From positions 1,364,001 through 1,428,000 of the forward strand of contig NZ_CP051774.1 of NCBI RefSeq assembly GCF_012913485.1: a stretch of DNA of 64,000 bases, written 5' to 3'. Shown piece by piece: positions 7,701-16,700 of this stretch. Source of the DNA: Luteolibacter luteus (GTDB taxonomy: Bacteria; Verrucomicrobiota; Verrucomicrobiia; Verrucomicrobiales; Akkermansiaceae). The translations under genes and the position numbers were made by a program. The stretch's first letter is position 1; each line of letters starts with the position of its first letter. The notes under the pieces were generated by a model. That model did no database searches. It was not told where the DNA came from and saw only the letters and a list, made by a program, of their open reading frames with translations.

Positions 7701-10592
7701 CGGGATGTCTACGCTGCTGCCCGGAGTGAAGGGCAGGTTATTGATCGGAATCGTGAGGCCGCTACCAATGCCACGGCTCTCCAAGGTCATCGAAGCGGCT
7801 TGGTTCGAGGTCCCGTTGATCGGGTCGTTTCCGTCATTGTAGATCCCGATGTAATAAGTGCCGGGAACAAGCGGACGGTTCGCAGCGGCCACGATGCGGT
7901 CGTTCATGTCACGCCGCGGGGATGCCGGGAGATCATAGAGCCGTCCGGTCCAATCCGTCCCACCGGCCCATTGGTGGCCGCTTGGCCACACCGGGTCGGC
8001 CTGCGGCCCCCAGCCGCTGCTCGCACCGTTGTTCGTGCTCGTATTGAAGGGGAGCAAATCCCGCCTCACCACCAGCGCGCAGTTGCCACCGTTGGCATTG
8101 GCCAAGCGCAGGTCCCAGCCTTGCACGCCAGCCGGGATATCCACCCGATAGTAGCGCCACTTGAGAGGCTCGATCCCTGTCACCGAGGTGGAGCTTTCCG
8201 GCGCAAGGGTCGGCGGCGTGATCGGATGCACGTTGAGGGTGAACGTCCCCAAGGGTTGATGGGGCAAAAATACACCTACGTACCAGACATCCGCCTGATG
8301 GTTCACGCGCTGGATGAGTCCCGTGGTGCTCGATTCATCTATATACGTCGAGTTCGTATCTACAGCCGAAGCGCTGCCGCCTTCGCGTTTCTGCCAGCGG
8401 CTAGGAACCTTGTTCCGGCGCAGGGCGAGTTGCGATCCAGGCACGTGGTTGGAAAGCTGCAGCTCCCAGCCGAGCGCGCCAACCTGGGAAGGCACGTCGG
8501 TCAGCGCGAAGAAACGCCAGCCTGAACGGGTGGGCTGATCATTCACTTCCACATCGGTGAACGAAATCGGCGTGATGACCGGATCCCCGTTCTTCAAATT
8601 GAAGGTATAGGCGGCATCGCTCCAAGTGGTGATGTACCAAGTGCCATCCGTGAGATAGTTCGGCACCAGCGTGATCCCTTCGGTCGCGCTTCCCGGTGCT
8701 GCGGAAAAGGCTTCGTTATCAAACTCCGCAGGAACATTGCCCTTTCTCACACAAACATTCGGATCACCCGCCAAAGCCGTGGCGCTAATGTCCCAGGCGA
8801 TCTGGTCCACGGGAACCTGCACGCGATAGACACGATATGGCGCGCCAGTAACCGCGACGTTGTTGACGCTTCCGTTATAAGCGAGATCGCTAACGGTTTG
8901 GATCCGCGAATCCAAGCCAACGACCTCGCCCATCGGTGCGACCACGCTGACAAACCAAGTGCTCGTCCCGACGCCAAAGACGGGCGGCACCATCAGCATC
9001 TTCGCCGCTTGCTTGCGGGTATAGTTGTTCGAGTGGTTGTGGAAGGGCAGCTTGTTCGAACGAAGCGCGATTTCACGGTTACTACCACCGAGCCACAGGC
9101 TCCACGCCGGCGCGCCAACCGGAATCGTGGATTTATAAAAGCGCACGCCTTCCGGGGGCATTGCCATCGCCGGGGCCTCCTGCGGAGCTACCCCTTCTCC
9201 GATGTCATATTGCCCGTTGGCATTCCCATCCGTGAAGGGAAGCGCTCCAAGCTCATGCACGTAAGGCTTGCCACTGACCAAGCTCCATTGCGCGCCCTCC
9301 GTGGCGAAGACCATGAGATACCACTCCTCATTCGCTGCGAACTGGTCATCGCGCAGCACCAAGCCGTCCGATCCCGTCTGCACCGAGTTGTGGGTGCTGC
9401 TGCTCATCGTGGGAAGCGTGGTCTTGGAGAGGTAGAGAGCAGCCTCACCGGAACTCACCGCAAGACGCGAGCGCCAGCCACCGATGTCACTCGATTGCGT
9501 CGTGATCCTGAAGTAATGGCGCCCGGCGCGGGTATTCGTGTTCGAGAAGATGGCGGTACCCGCTTCAGCCGTGCCTGGATCCCACGCCAGGCTGGTAACG
9601 ACCGGCTGCCAGTCATCGAGCGTCACGGTGGTCGCCGTGTAATTCACCCGAAAGGAGCCACGATCATTCGACAAGGTGTAACGCGATCCATTCGGGAGAC
9701 CGGTGAAGGTCCCTGTGACACTGCTTCCCTGGATGACCGTGAAGACCGAGCTACCGGCGACGGTGTCGTGGAAGTTGTTTACAAGATCGACCTGCAAGCT
9801 TCCCGCAATGGTCACCGCACCGGTGGAGGTGATCTTATCGTAGGTGCTACCAACGCTGGTCCCGCCGAGCTCGATGGAGGTTGATGACCCGGCTTGCAAG
9901 GTCATCGATCCATTCACCTGAAGGGCACCGGTGCTTCCCGGCGCTGCCGGAGAAATGCTTCCCGCAACCGTGAGCGGCGCGACAACCGTTCCCTGAAGAC
10001 GCAGTGCCGAGCCTGCCGAAACGGTGAAGCCCGAAGCCGTGATCGTTTGGAAGGTCGCCGAGCGCAGGGTCCCGGACTGCAATGTCACTGCGCCTGTGCC
10101 CGAACTGATACTACCGCCCAGCAGCATCTCCTGCACCGGAGCGAGCAGCACCGCACCACCATTGGTCGAGATGCTCGCGCTTGTGGTGATCTTTCGGCCT
10201 GCATTCAAGGTCAGCGGAAGATTGCCGGTGTTGGCAGCGAGCGCGGAACTGATCGTGATGTCGCGAACGGCGTTGAAGGTCACTGAAGCGGGGTTCGCGC
10301 CCGAAAACTTGGTGACGGCCGTGGTCACCGTGATATCGCCATTGCCCGCGGCCGGGCTTGCCGTTTCCAGCGTGACGCTATTGCCAGCGTTCAACTCCGT
10401 CTGAATCGAACTTGCTTGGACGAAAGCCGCGGCATCGACCGGAGTGAAAGTTTTCGGATTCGTTCCGGAAAAAGAGCCGCCGGCGGTAGCGGCCGTGGAT
10501 ATCGTGACATCGCTGGCGGCGTGGAGACCCGCGGGGAAAAGGAGGAGGCAGGCAAATCGCAGCGCTCTTCCTGGGAAGGGATGAGGATTCAT
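1716..10592 (-). CDS. Giant secreted repeat protein (2958 aa)
   Basis: The start is placed at ATG 10592 because it opens a classic signal peptide (MNPHPFPGRALRFACLLLF..GLHA); an in-frame extension upstream is Pro/Arg-rich and unlikely to be translated. In order: signal peptide; about 350 residues of low-complexity beta-helix-like Ser/Thr/Gly sequence resembling autotransporter-associated strand repeats; many beta-sandwich modules of the pre-peptidase C-terminal type ('(K/R)(Y/F)YQVTIP.G..GWDLRL'), including three copies of a 421-codon unit; an EF-hand-like 'DEDGDGLLDAWE' segment; an InlB-like 'FTGWTGG' repeat; a MAM/jelly-roll-like domain; and the C-terminal 'ADPDGDGTPNVLEYAFG' module. The protein is probably exported or on the cell surface as an adhesin or glycan-binding protein. 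I see no catalytic domain. Function is inferred only. Confidence 0.8.
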   Translation of the reverse strand: MNPHPFPGRALRFACLLLFPAGLHAASDVTISTAATAGGSFSGTNPKTFTPVDAAAFVQASSIQTELNAGNSVTLETASPAAGNGDITVTTAVTKFSGANPASVTFNAVRDITISSALAANTGNLPLTLNAGRKITTSASISTNGGAVLLAPVQEMLLGGSISSGTGAVTLQSGTLRSATFQTITASGFTVSAGSALRLQGTVVAPLTVAGSISPAAPGSTGALQVNGSMTLQAGSSTSIELGGTSVGSTYDKITSTGAVTIAGSLQVDLVNNFHDTVAGSSVFTVIQGSSVTGTFTGLPNGSRYTLSNDRGSFRVNYTATTVTLDDWQPVVTSLAWDPGTAEAGTAIFSNTNTRAGRHYFRITTQSSDIGGWRSRLAVSSGEAALYLSKTTLPTMSSSTHNSVQTGSDGLVLRDDQFAANEEWYLMVFATEGAQWSLVSGKPYVHELGALPFTDGNANGQYDIGEGVAPQEAPAMAMPPEGVRFYKSTIPVGAPAWSLWLGGSNREIALRSNKLPFHNHSNNYTRKQAAKMLMVPPVFGVGTSTWFVSVVAPMGEVVGLDSRIQTVSDLAYNGSVNNVAVTGAPYRVYRVQVPVDQIAWDISATALAGDPNVCVRKGNVPAEFDNEAFSAAPGSATEGITLVPNYLTDGTWYITTWSDAAYTFNLKNGDPVITPISFTDVEVNDQPTRSGWRFFALTDVPSQVGALGWELQLSNHVPGSQLALRRNKVPSRWQKREGGSASAVDTNSTYIDESSTTGLIQRVNHQADVWYVGVFLPHQPLGTFTLNVHPITPPTLAPESSTSVTGIEPLKWRYYRVDIPAGVQGWDLRLANANGGNCALVVRRDLLPFNTSTNNGASSGWGPQADPVWPSGHQWAGGTDWTGRLYDLPASPRRDMNDRIVAAANRPLVPGTYYIGIYNDGNDPINGTSNQAASMTLESRGIGSGLTIPINNLPFTPGSSVDIPNLARREAAYFKVTIPPNTPSWEFTLSPTAGEVLAAVRRETIPDFFAGYSGNMQELSNTASREVKVQKTGAERYLLLPDNNQTAITAGDYYISVVSEGVNPTGSNVIGSGNSSAILTNLGPLAVQDLGAASASGIIQPVSLAGAQVKAYQFTIPSGTASLEVRLDNRVGNPQLTLISGTRVPQPDSSAYEYGTGGGQTSVPAGSIGRIMEDDLLTLPNPPAGTYTVTVRADESAGWPDASANLAIMANAPVLLAFNAGNAAVTNQAATSWRYFQVTVPEGIMGWDLRLTNIVSGNPKMVVRRDQLPFNTSTNNGASSSWGPSGETTWPSGYQWAGGVDWTGRTFNTSTTPRRAIGDRLVAAANRPLVPGTYFVGVYNESGSDPITGTANMPAAYSIESRGIGDGQAITIGEVSFAEGSSVSATELTSREAAYFKVTVPPNTPRWEFTLSPTAGEAMLAVRRGAIPDFNTGYSGNIQEASGSMQMETQRPGSERYSLLPDNNQDFITPGNYYIGIISEGVNPPASNVLGSGNSNATFTSLGSPAVEDLGAVSLDGLKKEISLAGAQVKTYRFTVPAGTSSMEVRLEDRTGNPQMAFMSGPRVPQPDSSAYDYGTGGGQISTLSGGLARQTGGSLVNVISPPAGTCTLTVRADEAGSAWPNATAKLVIQAQAPETIPNGAGTINVTDHPSTTWKFYQVTIPAGIEGWDLRLKDITGGNPQMVVRRDQLPSSTGTNNGASSSWGPSSSATWPSGYQWGAGTDWTGRTYDTAASNRRGVDDRIVAAMGRPLEPGNYFIGIYNDGSDPINNTSGQKSAYTIESRFIGDGQAIPVGALGFASGSNVNVQNLAAREAAYFKVTVPANTPSWEFTYAATSGEMMLAARRGAIPDCLAVYNGDMQDDYSRQAKLQKAGAERYVLLPSNNQNNVLAGDYYIAVVSEGVNPPSSQVIGTGNSTGTLASNGSIPVTNLGTASLAPINHAVSLSGGQVKGYQFTVPQGVVSLELQLNNRTGNPRMALMSGNRLPFPDTSVNDYATGGGQSSTPAGGAARVIADSIITVPNPPAGTYSLTLRADDLSSTYPDATGDLTIVAKSRGVLNFASSLNGNGFSHSDTKQLGDAQKQFYEIQVPATLSGQPVLGWQVKMNHGQGDTTLRIYKQWGNPGNGVTITGNTGLIVPPFLTFNETWYIEVTATGVTQYTITSHPVTLERPAWQMPAGHNFTFGDSGNDSSGNPLPGDRGVDIGQDDWHFYAIDVPVGNSGLLRTELRAISGNPDLYIREDGVPTTDHDTNGAESGGDALVHRKMEDSGSEYGNWVPFDGRTERNLRPGRWYFGVKAKGGSNARYRLIASTGQVTDLDLANANVGNQTLIGRDWRYYRFTVPVDAPANWSLGFTQQVGDVVMWLRDSVPSGQNSGTSTSSIESWAADNKNQGPYETNGHDAPATYPFNTPPLRPGHTYYAGFRANTDATFSVTSTSSGTIAAATPVSFYNGVIDTTVPAASNVLYKIVAPADGTRLKWTTTHPATVQLRLEQGTLPGTSGGQHYNSSSANSSFNQPLTTTSWPWQPAQTYYLRIVNNGAGPANVLINISGQNAGTEDEDGDGLLDAWERTYFNGSISTYNGTHDPDGDGVTNAVEFADGTIPNDINSAKYFLTVNANFGTVAKSPELPKYDRGTVVTLTPTANAGLIFTGWTGGVTGTENPLLLTMMANKTINAGFGTSLPVALDNNLSYNTAGDGIWTGQIVTSFDGVDAAQSAPIAHGQQSWMETTVNGSGQLGFAWKVSSQAGDYLEFYIDGVLQSGRITGNVDWVQKSYAIPAGVHTLRWRYVKDASGSSAADAGWVDSVSWVPALSGYNLWLADHFTEQEIGDPAIVGADADPDGDGTPNVLEYAFGLDPAGGVDDSQFGEVIPEVVKAGGKDRLRLRFSLPHPVPTDIRYEIEVSDDLGTWIEVAEQVNGAGWTGTATSTEDAPASGRRQVRITDSGTTAPAGKRLGRVKVTLQ
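4434..8159 (-). repeat. Three tandem in-frame copies of a 1263-bp (421-codon) unit
   Basis: The Trp codon of the module-opening motif (WRYYRV / WRYFQV / WKFYQV) lies at 8157-8159, 6894-6896 and 5631-5633. The spacing is therefore exactly 1263 bp twice, with no net indel. Each unit holds a 'GWDLRL' sandwich, a 'NNGASS.WGP' loop, an 'REAAYFKVT' sandwich and a 'GAQVK.Y.FT' sandwich. The third copy ends near 4434, after which the domains diverge. This points to duplication of a three-domain block inside the giant gene. Confidence 0.9.
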
Positions 10593-10919
10593 GGAGGAGT
10601 TGGGAGGGGAAGACGCCGGGAGGCGTCGGTTTGGGGTGGAAGGATTCCGACGGTCCCGGCAAGGCCCGGCTGAAGGGGGTGGTTTTCGCCACCCGGCCTC
10701 CAAGCGGGTTCCACCTAACACATCGGGTGGACCGGTCATTTCTTGGCGGATACCCGGGATTTTTTTTCGTGGCTATCCATGAATGGTTGCCCTCACCTAA
10801 AGTGGTAAGGCCGAGCAAAACCCCGGAATTCCGTCAAAAACCCACCCAAAATGGGGAAATTGAACCTACTCAAGTTTCCGGGTAGGAATGCCTTCCGAGA
10901 TCCGTATCCTGCGCACGTT
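10593..10919. promoter_or_regulatory. Divergent intergenic region between the giant gene and the PVC dehydrogenase
   Basis: This 327-bp gap separates the two divergent signal-peptide starts and should hold both promoters. A run of eight T follows 'ACCCGGGA' near 10755-10768, but no convincing hairpin precedes it. Neither start has a good Shine-Dalgarno sequence. I see no known operator or riboswitch. Confidence 0.4.
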
Positions 10920-13604
10920 ATGAAGACCCGAGCCTCTATCCTCCTCGTCGCCTGCCTCACTCCCGTGATGGCAGACGAGTGGAAAGCCCCGAAACCCGCT
11001 GATAAGGTGGCTGCCAATCATTTCCACGTGCCGGAAGGCCTGGAGGTGACCGTGTGGGCCTCCACTCCCGACCTCTACAATCCGACCAACATGGACATCG
11101 ACGCCGAGGGTCGGATCTGGGTTGCCGAAGGGGTGAACTACCGCGGCCACAATGGTCGCCGTCCGGACGGTGATCGCATCGTGGTGCTTCAGGACACCAA
11201 TGGCGATGGCAAGGCCGATAAGTCTCACACCTTCGTCCAGGAGAAGGGACTCGTCGCCCCGCTCGGTGTCGGTGTCTTCGACAATGTGGTAATCGTTTCC
11301 CAACCGCCTGATCTGATCAAATACACCGACGTGAACCGCGACCTGGTGTTCGATCCCGCGGTGGACAAGCGTGAGGTCCTGCTGACCGGATTCAACGCCC
11401 GGAACCACGATCACTCGCTTCACTCCGTGACCGGCGGTCCGGACGGCAAGTGGTACTTCAACAATGGCAACTGCGGCGCGGAGTTCACCGACAAGTCGGG
11501 AAAGACCTTCCGCATGGGCGGCGACTACTACAAGGATGGTGGCGGTGACTGGTTCGTGAACACCCGCGAATTGGCCGGCAAGAAGAGCGATGACGGCTTC
11601 ATGTGGACCGCCGGTTTCTCCGTTCGCATGAATCCGGACGGCACGAATGCCGAGATCATCGGTCACGGCTATCGCAATAGCTTCGAGCACTGCACCACCT
11701 CGCTCGGCGAACTTTTCCAGAACGACAACGACGATCCGCCCGCCTGCCGCACGTCTTACGTGCTTGAGTATGGCTCTGCCGGTTACTTCACGCGCGAGGG
11801 CAAGTTCTATCGCACCGTGAAGCGTCCGAACCAAGACCATGGCCGCAATCACTGGCGTCAGGATGATCCCGGCACTTTCGATGTCGGCGACATTTACGGC
11901 GGTGGTTCGCCGACCGGTATCGTCTTCTACGAGAACGGCGCGTTGGGACCGAAGCAAGCGGGCACCCTGCTGAGCTGTGAAGCGGCACGGAACGTGATCT
12001 TCGGCTACCAGCCGGAGCCGCAGGGCGCGACCTACAAGATGGATCGTACCGACTGGATGACCAGCAACACCACCGGCGAGTTCGATGGTGCGGACTTCAC
12101 CGGTGGATCCAAGAAGGAGGAGAATCGCGAAGACGGCAGCCCGATGCTCTTCCGTCCCTCCGATGTCGCAGTCGGTGCTGATGGTGCAGTTTATGTCACG
12201 GACTGGTTCGACCCGCGCGTGGGTGGCCACGGCGACATGGATGAATCCTGCTCCGGCACCATCTATCGCGTCGCTCCGAAGAACTTCCGCCCGCGCAATC
12301 CGAAGGTGGATCTCAATACGATCCCCGGCTGCGTGACTGCACTCAAAAGCCCCGCAATCAATGTTCGCTGGACCGGCTTTGAAGGCCTGAAGGCAAAGGG
12401 TGAAGCGGCGCTTCCGGCCCTGCTCGAAGTAACCAAGGACAAGGACCCGTGGATCTCAGCACGCGGCATCTGGCTCTTGCCTTACCTCGGCACCAAGGGT
12501 GAAGAAGCTTGCAAGGAATTGCTTTCCGCGAAGGACACGCGCCAGCGACTGGTCGCCTACAAGGCTCTGAAGCGGGCGGGCAAGGACATCCTTCCCTACG
12601 CCGAGAAGCTGGCGTCCGATCCATCTCCCGCCGTGCGCCGCGACGTGGCACTTTCCCTGCGTGGACAGCCAGCCGACAAGAGCGCACCGATCCTGGTGAC
12701 CGTCGCCAAGGGCTGGGATGGCAAGGACAAGAACTACCTCGAATCGATCGGTCTCGCCGCCGAGAACCAGGAGAATGAAGTCTGGACCGCCCTGAAGTCC
12801 GCGCTCTCCCCGGGCGATGCGAAGAGCTGGAACGATGCTTTCGCGAAGCTGACCTGGCGCCTCTGGCCATCCGCCGCGATCGCGGATCTGAAGGCCCGCG
12901 CCTTGGACAGCGCCTTGAACGACGACGCCCGGAAGTTCGCCTGCGAATCCCTCTCTTTCATCGATGACCGGGCGGCCGCGGACGCTCTCTTTGATGTCGC
13001 GGGAACGGATAACGCCGCCGTGAAGGCGGAAGCAATGAACTGGCTCTTCATGCGTGGAACCGGGGCTTGGGCGAAGTTCGGCATGCAGGATGAGCTGAAG
13101 AAGCGCGGCATCTACGACCCGGACAAGATCGTCCTCACCGAAGCCATCTTCCCGGGCAAGCCGGAGAAGACCAACTTCACCGTGGCAGATGTGACGAAGC
13201 TCAAGGGTGACGCAACCAAGGGCAAAGCCACCGCGCAGCGCTGCGTGATGTGCCACCAGCTCGAGGGGGTCGGCCCTTCCTACGGTCCCGACCTGAAAGG
13301 CTGGGTCTCCCGTCAGGGCGCTGAGATGGCGGCCAAGGCGATCGTCGACCCCTCGGCGGAAATCGCCCACGGCTTCGACGGCACGGCGATCAACCTGAAG
13401 GATAACCGCTGGATCGATGGCCTCGTCCGCTCGAACGGCGACCCGGTGATCGTCACCACGCAAGGCGGTCTGACCCAGATGGTACCCCGCGACCGCATCG
13501 CTGGCATGCGCGGCATGGGCCGTTCCTTGATGCTGAATGCCGACCAGCTGGGGCTTAGCGCGCAGGATGTGGCAGATGTGATCGCTTGGCTGAAGACCTA
13601 CTGA
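10920..13604 (+). CDS. PVC-type membrane-bound dehydrogenase with C-terminal haem c domain
   Basis: 894 aa from ATG 10920, chosen because it opens a signal peptide (MKTRASILLVACLTPVMADEW). Residues about 25-480 form a glucose-dehydrogenase-like beta-propeller ('FHVPEGLEVTVWA', 'NMDIDAEGRIWVAEGVNYRG') of the family named putative membrane-bound dehydrogenase in planctomycetes and verrucomicrobia. Residues about 490-740 look like HEAT-type helical repeats. The C terminus has a single c-type haem site, CVMCH at about residue 775, followed by 'GVGPSYGPDLKGW' and a terminal helix. The expected role is periplasmic oxidation of a sugar or alcohol with electrons passed to the haem; the substrate is unknown. 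A strong terminator follows directly, so it looks monocistronic. Confidence 0.88.
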   Translation: MKTRASILLVACLTPVMADEWKAPKPADKVAANHFHVPEGLEVTVWASTPDLYNPTNMDIDAEGRIWVAEGVNYRGHNGRRPDGDRIVVLQDTNGDGKADKSHTFVQEKGLVAPLGVGVFDNVVIVSQPPDLIKYTDVNRDLVFDPAVDKREVLLTGFNARNHDHSLHSVTGGPDGKWYFNNGNCGAEFTDKSGKTFRMGGDYYKDGGGDWFVNTRELAGKKSDDGFMWTAGFSVRMNPDGTNAEIIGHGYRNSFEHCTTSLGELFQNDNDDPPACRTSYVLEYGSAGYFTREGKFYRTVKRPNQDHGRNHWRQDDPGTFDVGDIYGGGSPTGIVFYENGALGPKQAGTLLSCEAARNVIFGYQPEPQGATYKMDRTDWMTSNTTGEFDGADFTGGSKKEENREDGSPMLFRPSDVAVGADGAVYVTDWFDPRVGGHGDMDESCSGTIYRVAPKNFRPRNPKVDLNTIPGCVTALKSPAINVRWTGFEGLKAKGEAALPALLEVTKDKDPWISARGIWLLPYLGTKGEEACKELLSAKDTRQRLVAYKALKRAGKDILPYAEKLASDPSPAVRRDVALSLRGQPADKSAPILVTVAKGWDGKDKNYLESIGLAAENQENEVWTALKSALSPGDAKSWNDAFAKLTWRLWPSAAIADLKARALDSALNDDARKFACESLSFIDDRAAADALFDVAGTDNAAVKAEAMNWLFMRGTGAWAKFGMQDELKKRGIYDPDKIVLTEAIFPGKPEKTNFTVADVTKLKGDATKGKATAQRCVMCHQLEGVGPSYGPDLKGWVSRQGAEMAAKAIVDPSAEIAHGFDGTAINLKDNRWIDGLVRSNGDPVIVTTQGGLTQMVPRDRIAGMRGMGRSLMLNADQLGLSAQDVADVIAWLKTY

Positions 13605-13622
13605 TCCATTCCAGATCATCTC

Positions 13623-13660
13623 AACCCCGGGTCGGATTGCCGGCCCGGGGTTCTTTTTTT
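13623..13660 (+). terminator. Rho-independent terminator after the PVC dehydrogenase
   Basis: AACCCCGGG pairs with CCCGGGGTT, and the stem continues inward (one T-G wobble, then three G-C pairs) to an ATTG loop. It is followed by TTCTTTTTTT and lies 19 bp after the stop codon. Confidence 0.92.
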
Positions 13661-13784
13661 GCCTGCCACCATGGCGAAATCGTCATGATTTTTACGTTGA
13701 AATACCCAAGCGAGGACCGGGGGATTTCTATTTCCTAGTGGCATTCCCCGGTACAAGTTTCACCGGTAGACCCTGTTTGCACGG

Positions 13785-16700
13785 ATGAACCCCCGTTTGC
13801 TGTTTGCCCTGTCTTTGCTTGTACCCGCGTCCACTCACGCGAGTTTGGTCGCGCATTGGAAGCTCGACTCGTCGTCGGCGGAGGAAACCGCCAGCTATCC
13901 GGCCACCTGGGGCGCGGCTCCCACATATCAGAACTCGGTGGCAGCGCCGGAAAGCACTGCGGCGGCTGACCTGGCGGAAGGGAATTGGCTCGCCGCTGGA
14001 ACGGGCATCGATTTCGAAAGACACCAGCCCTTCTCTGCCACGGCGTGGATCAAGGGAGGCGCACAGGACAGCGCCGTAGTCGGGGATATGGTGCAGTCGG
14101 AGGGGCCGCAAGGATGGGAACTTCATGTCGGCACTACGGTAAATGGTGCCGATAGCCAGAGCGTGACCGTTTGGCTGGCCAACGACTACCCTGCCAGCGC
14201 CATTCAGGTGAATGCCAGCGTGCCGGTCTTGGACAACCAATGGCACCACGTGGCCTTCACCTACGATGGATCTAGTAGTGGCTCGGGCGTGAAGATCTAT
14301 GTCGACGGGCTTCCTGTCGCCACCACGGTCTCCCTTGATACGCTGGGGGCCAACATCTCGAATGCCGCCTTCTCTCCGCTGAACATCGGCACGCGGATGA
14401 ACGGGGCGAACCACAACTTCACCGGTAGCATCGATGAAGTGGCACTCTTCAATCACGAAGCCAGCGCCGGGGAGATGGCAGCCATCTTCCAATTCGGCGT
14501 GGAGTCGGTGACCTTTCCCTACGTCGCGGACACGGTGCCGCTGCCGGGGCAAAGCGTGACCTCGCTGAGCTCGGCGGATGTGAAATTTTCGGTACCGGTC
14601 GCTGGGGTGGATGCCACGGACCTGCTGGTGAATGGCATTCCTGCCACCGGCATCGAGGTCATCGATGCGAGAAACTACCGCTTCACCTTTTCTTCCCCGC
14701 CTCAAGGGGACGTTCATTTCAGCTGGGTTTCCACCCACGGAATCGCAGGCTTGAATGAAATCGCCGCCCAGCCAGCCGGCTGGTCTTCGCTCTTCGCGCC
14801 GGTTCTTCCGACGCCACAGCTCGCGATCGCGGAGTTCCTCACGCAAAATGCCGGAGGCCTGACCGACGAGGACTTCGACACCCCGGACTGGATCGAACTG
14901 GTGAATCCGGGCAGCTCCGACGTGAACATGGCGGGGTGGACACTGACCGATGATCCTGCGCGGCCGAAACGCTGGACTTTGCCCTCGCTCATACTGCGGC
15001 CGGGCGAGCGGAAGATCGTCTTCGCCTCCGGCAAGGATCGTGCCGCCGCCACCGGCACGCTTCACACCAACTTCAAGCTTTCCGCGGAGCCTGGGTATCT
15101 TGCCCTCTTCGATCCCTCGGGAAATCCGGCTCACGCCTACAACTACCCGCGGCAGGAAGCGAATATCTCCTTCGGATTGCTGGCCGGGGCCAAGCCTTCC
15201 GACGGTCGCGCCGCCTGGCGCTACCTGACACCTACCCCCACCGCAGCAACGAGCGGCGTCGTTTATTCCGGCGCAGCCATCGAGGAGGTCAAGGCCACTC
15301 CCGAAATCCCCCAGGCGGGCGAGCCCGTCACGGTCACGATCCGCATCTCTCCCGAGACCGTGCTCTCTTCCCCGCCGGCGCTCCGCTTCCGCTTTCTGCA
15401 CGGCGCCGAATCCCAGACCGTCTTCGCCGATGACGGCCTGCATGGGGATGGTGCCGCTGGCGACCGCGTGTGGGGAGCCGTGATTCCGACCACCCTCGCG
15501 GGGCAGATGGTCCGGTGGAAGGTCTCGCTGACTAGCAACGGCCTCATCTCCCGCTGGCCGGTGAACACGAACACGAATGTCCCCCTCCCTCTCTACGAAG
15601 GAACCGTGGTGGGCGGCAGTCCTGCCGGACAAGCGCTGCCAGTCTACCAGATCTTCGTTCCCGGCTACACGTTCCCCACGACGACCAACCAGACCGGCAT
15701 CGACTCGGACGCAGGTGCGCGCGGCGCATTCTTCGGCAACGGCAAGCTCTACGACAACGTCCTGATCCGGATCAAGGGTACCACTTCGCGCTACCTCATG
15801 AAGCGCTCGCACCGCGTGGACTTCAATCCGGGCCGTGACTTCGAATGGTCTCCGGACTACCCCGCACAGCGCGAGTTGAACCTGAACTCCGAGTACAACG
15901 ATCCGAGCTATTTGCGGCAGAATCTCCAGCTCTGGATGCACCGCGATTCCGGAAATGCCGGCTCCCTTCATTTCCCGGTGCGGGTGACAATGAATGGCCA
16001 AAATTGGCACCTCGCCTTCCACACCTACTCGGCGGACAGCGAATTGATCGAGACCATGGGTCTCGATCCTCGCGGGGCGCTCTACAAGCAAGTGGGCACC
16101 CTCAATACTTCCTCGAATCCTGAGAAGAAGAGCCGCCGCTGGGAAGGTTACTCCGACTACTATGCCCTCCGCAGCGGCATCGCCTCTTCCGCCAGCTCGG
16201 CGTCCAAGTCGCTCTACATGTTCGACAATTTCAACCTTCCCGCCGTGATCAACTACCTCGCGGTGGCGCGCATCGCACAAGAGGGCGATGACGTTTGGGC
16301 GAACATGGTCGTCTACAGGGACAGCGATGGCACCCGCGAGTGGCAGCCGATCCCCTTCGACCTGAATCTTTCCTTCGGGCAGCTCTTCTTCGGAGGCGAT
16401 TGGGAGAACACGACTGTCCACGCCACCATGGATGCCAACAAAAGCCATCCGCTCTACGGCTCCGCCTCTTGTCTCGCGAACACCGGACCAGGCACCTACA
16501 ACCGTCTCTACGACGCGGTGATCCAGAATCCCACCACGCGCGCGATGCTGCTCCGCCGGATCCGCTCGCTGATGGATCGCTATCTGATGGCGCCCGGAAC
16601 CCCGGCGGCAAACTCGCCGCTGGAAGCCCGCTTCGATTCGCTCGGCGCGCTCATCCAGGCAGATGCCGATATCGACCGTGCCCGCTGGGGACTTCCCCCC

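Noticed and set aside
1935..8525. Open frames of 920 and 959 codons antisense to the giant repeat protein
   Set aside because: They mirror the 1263-bp repeats of the sense gene, have Arg/His/Ile-rich composition and no recognisable motif.
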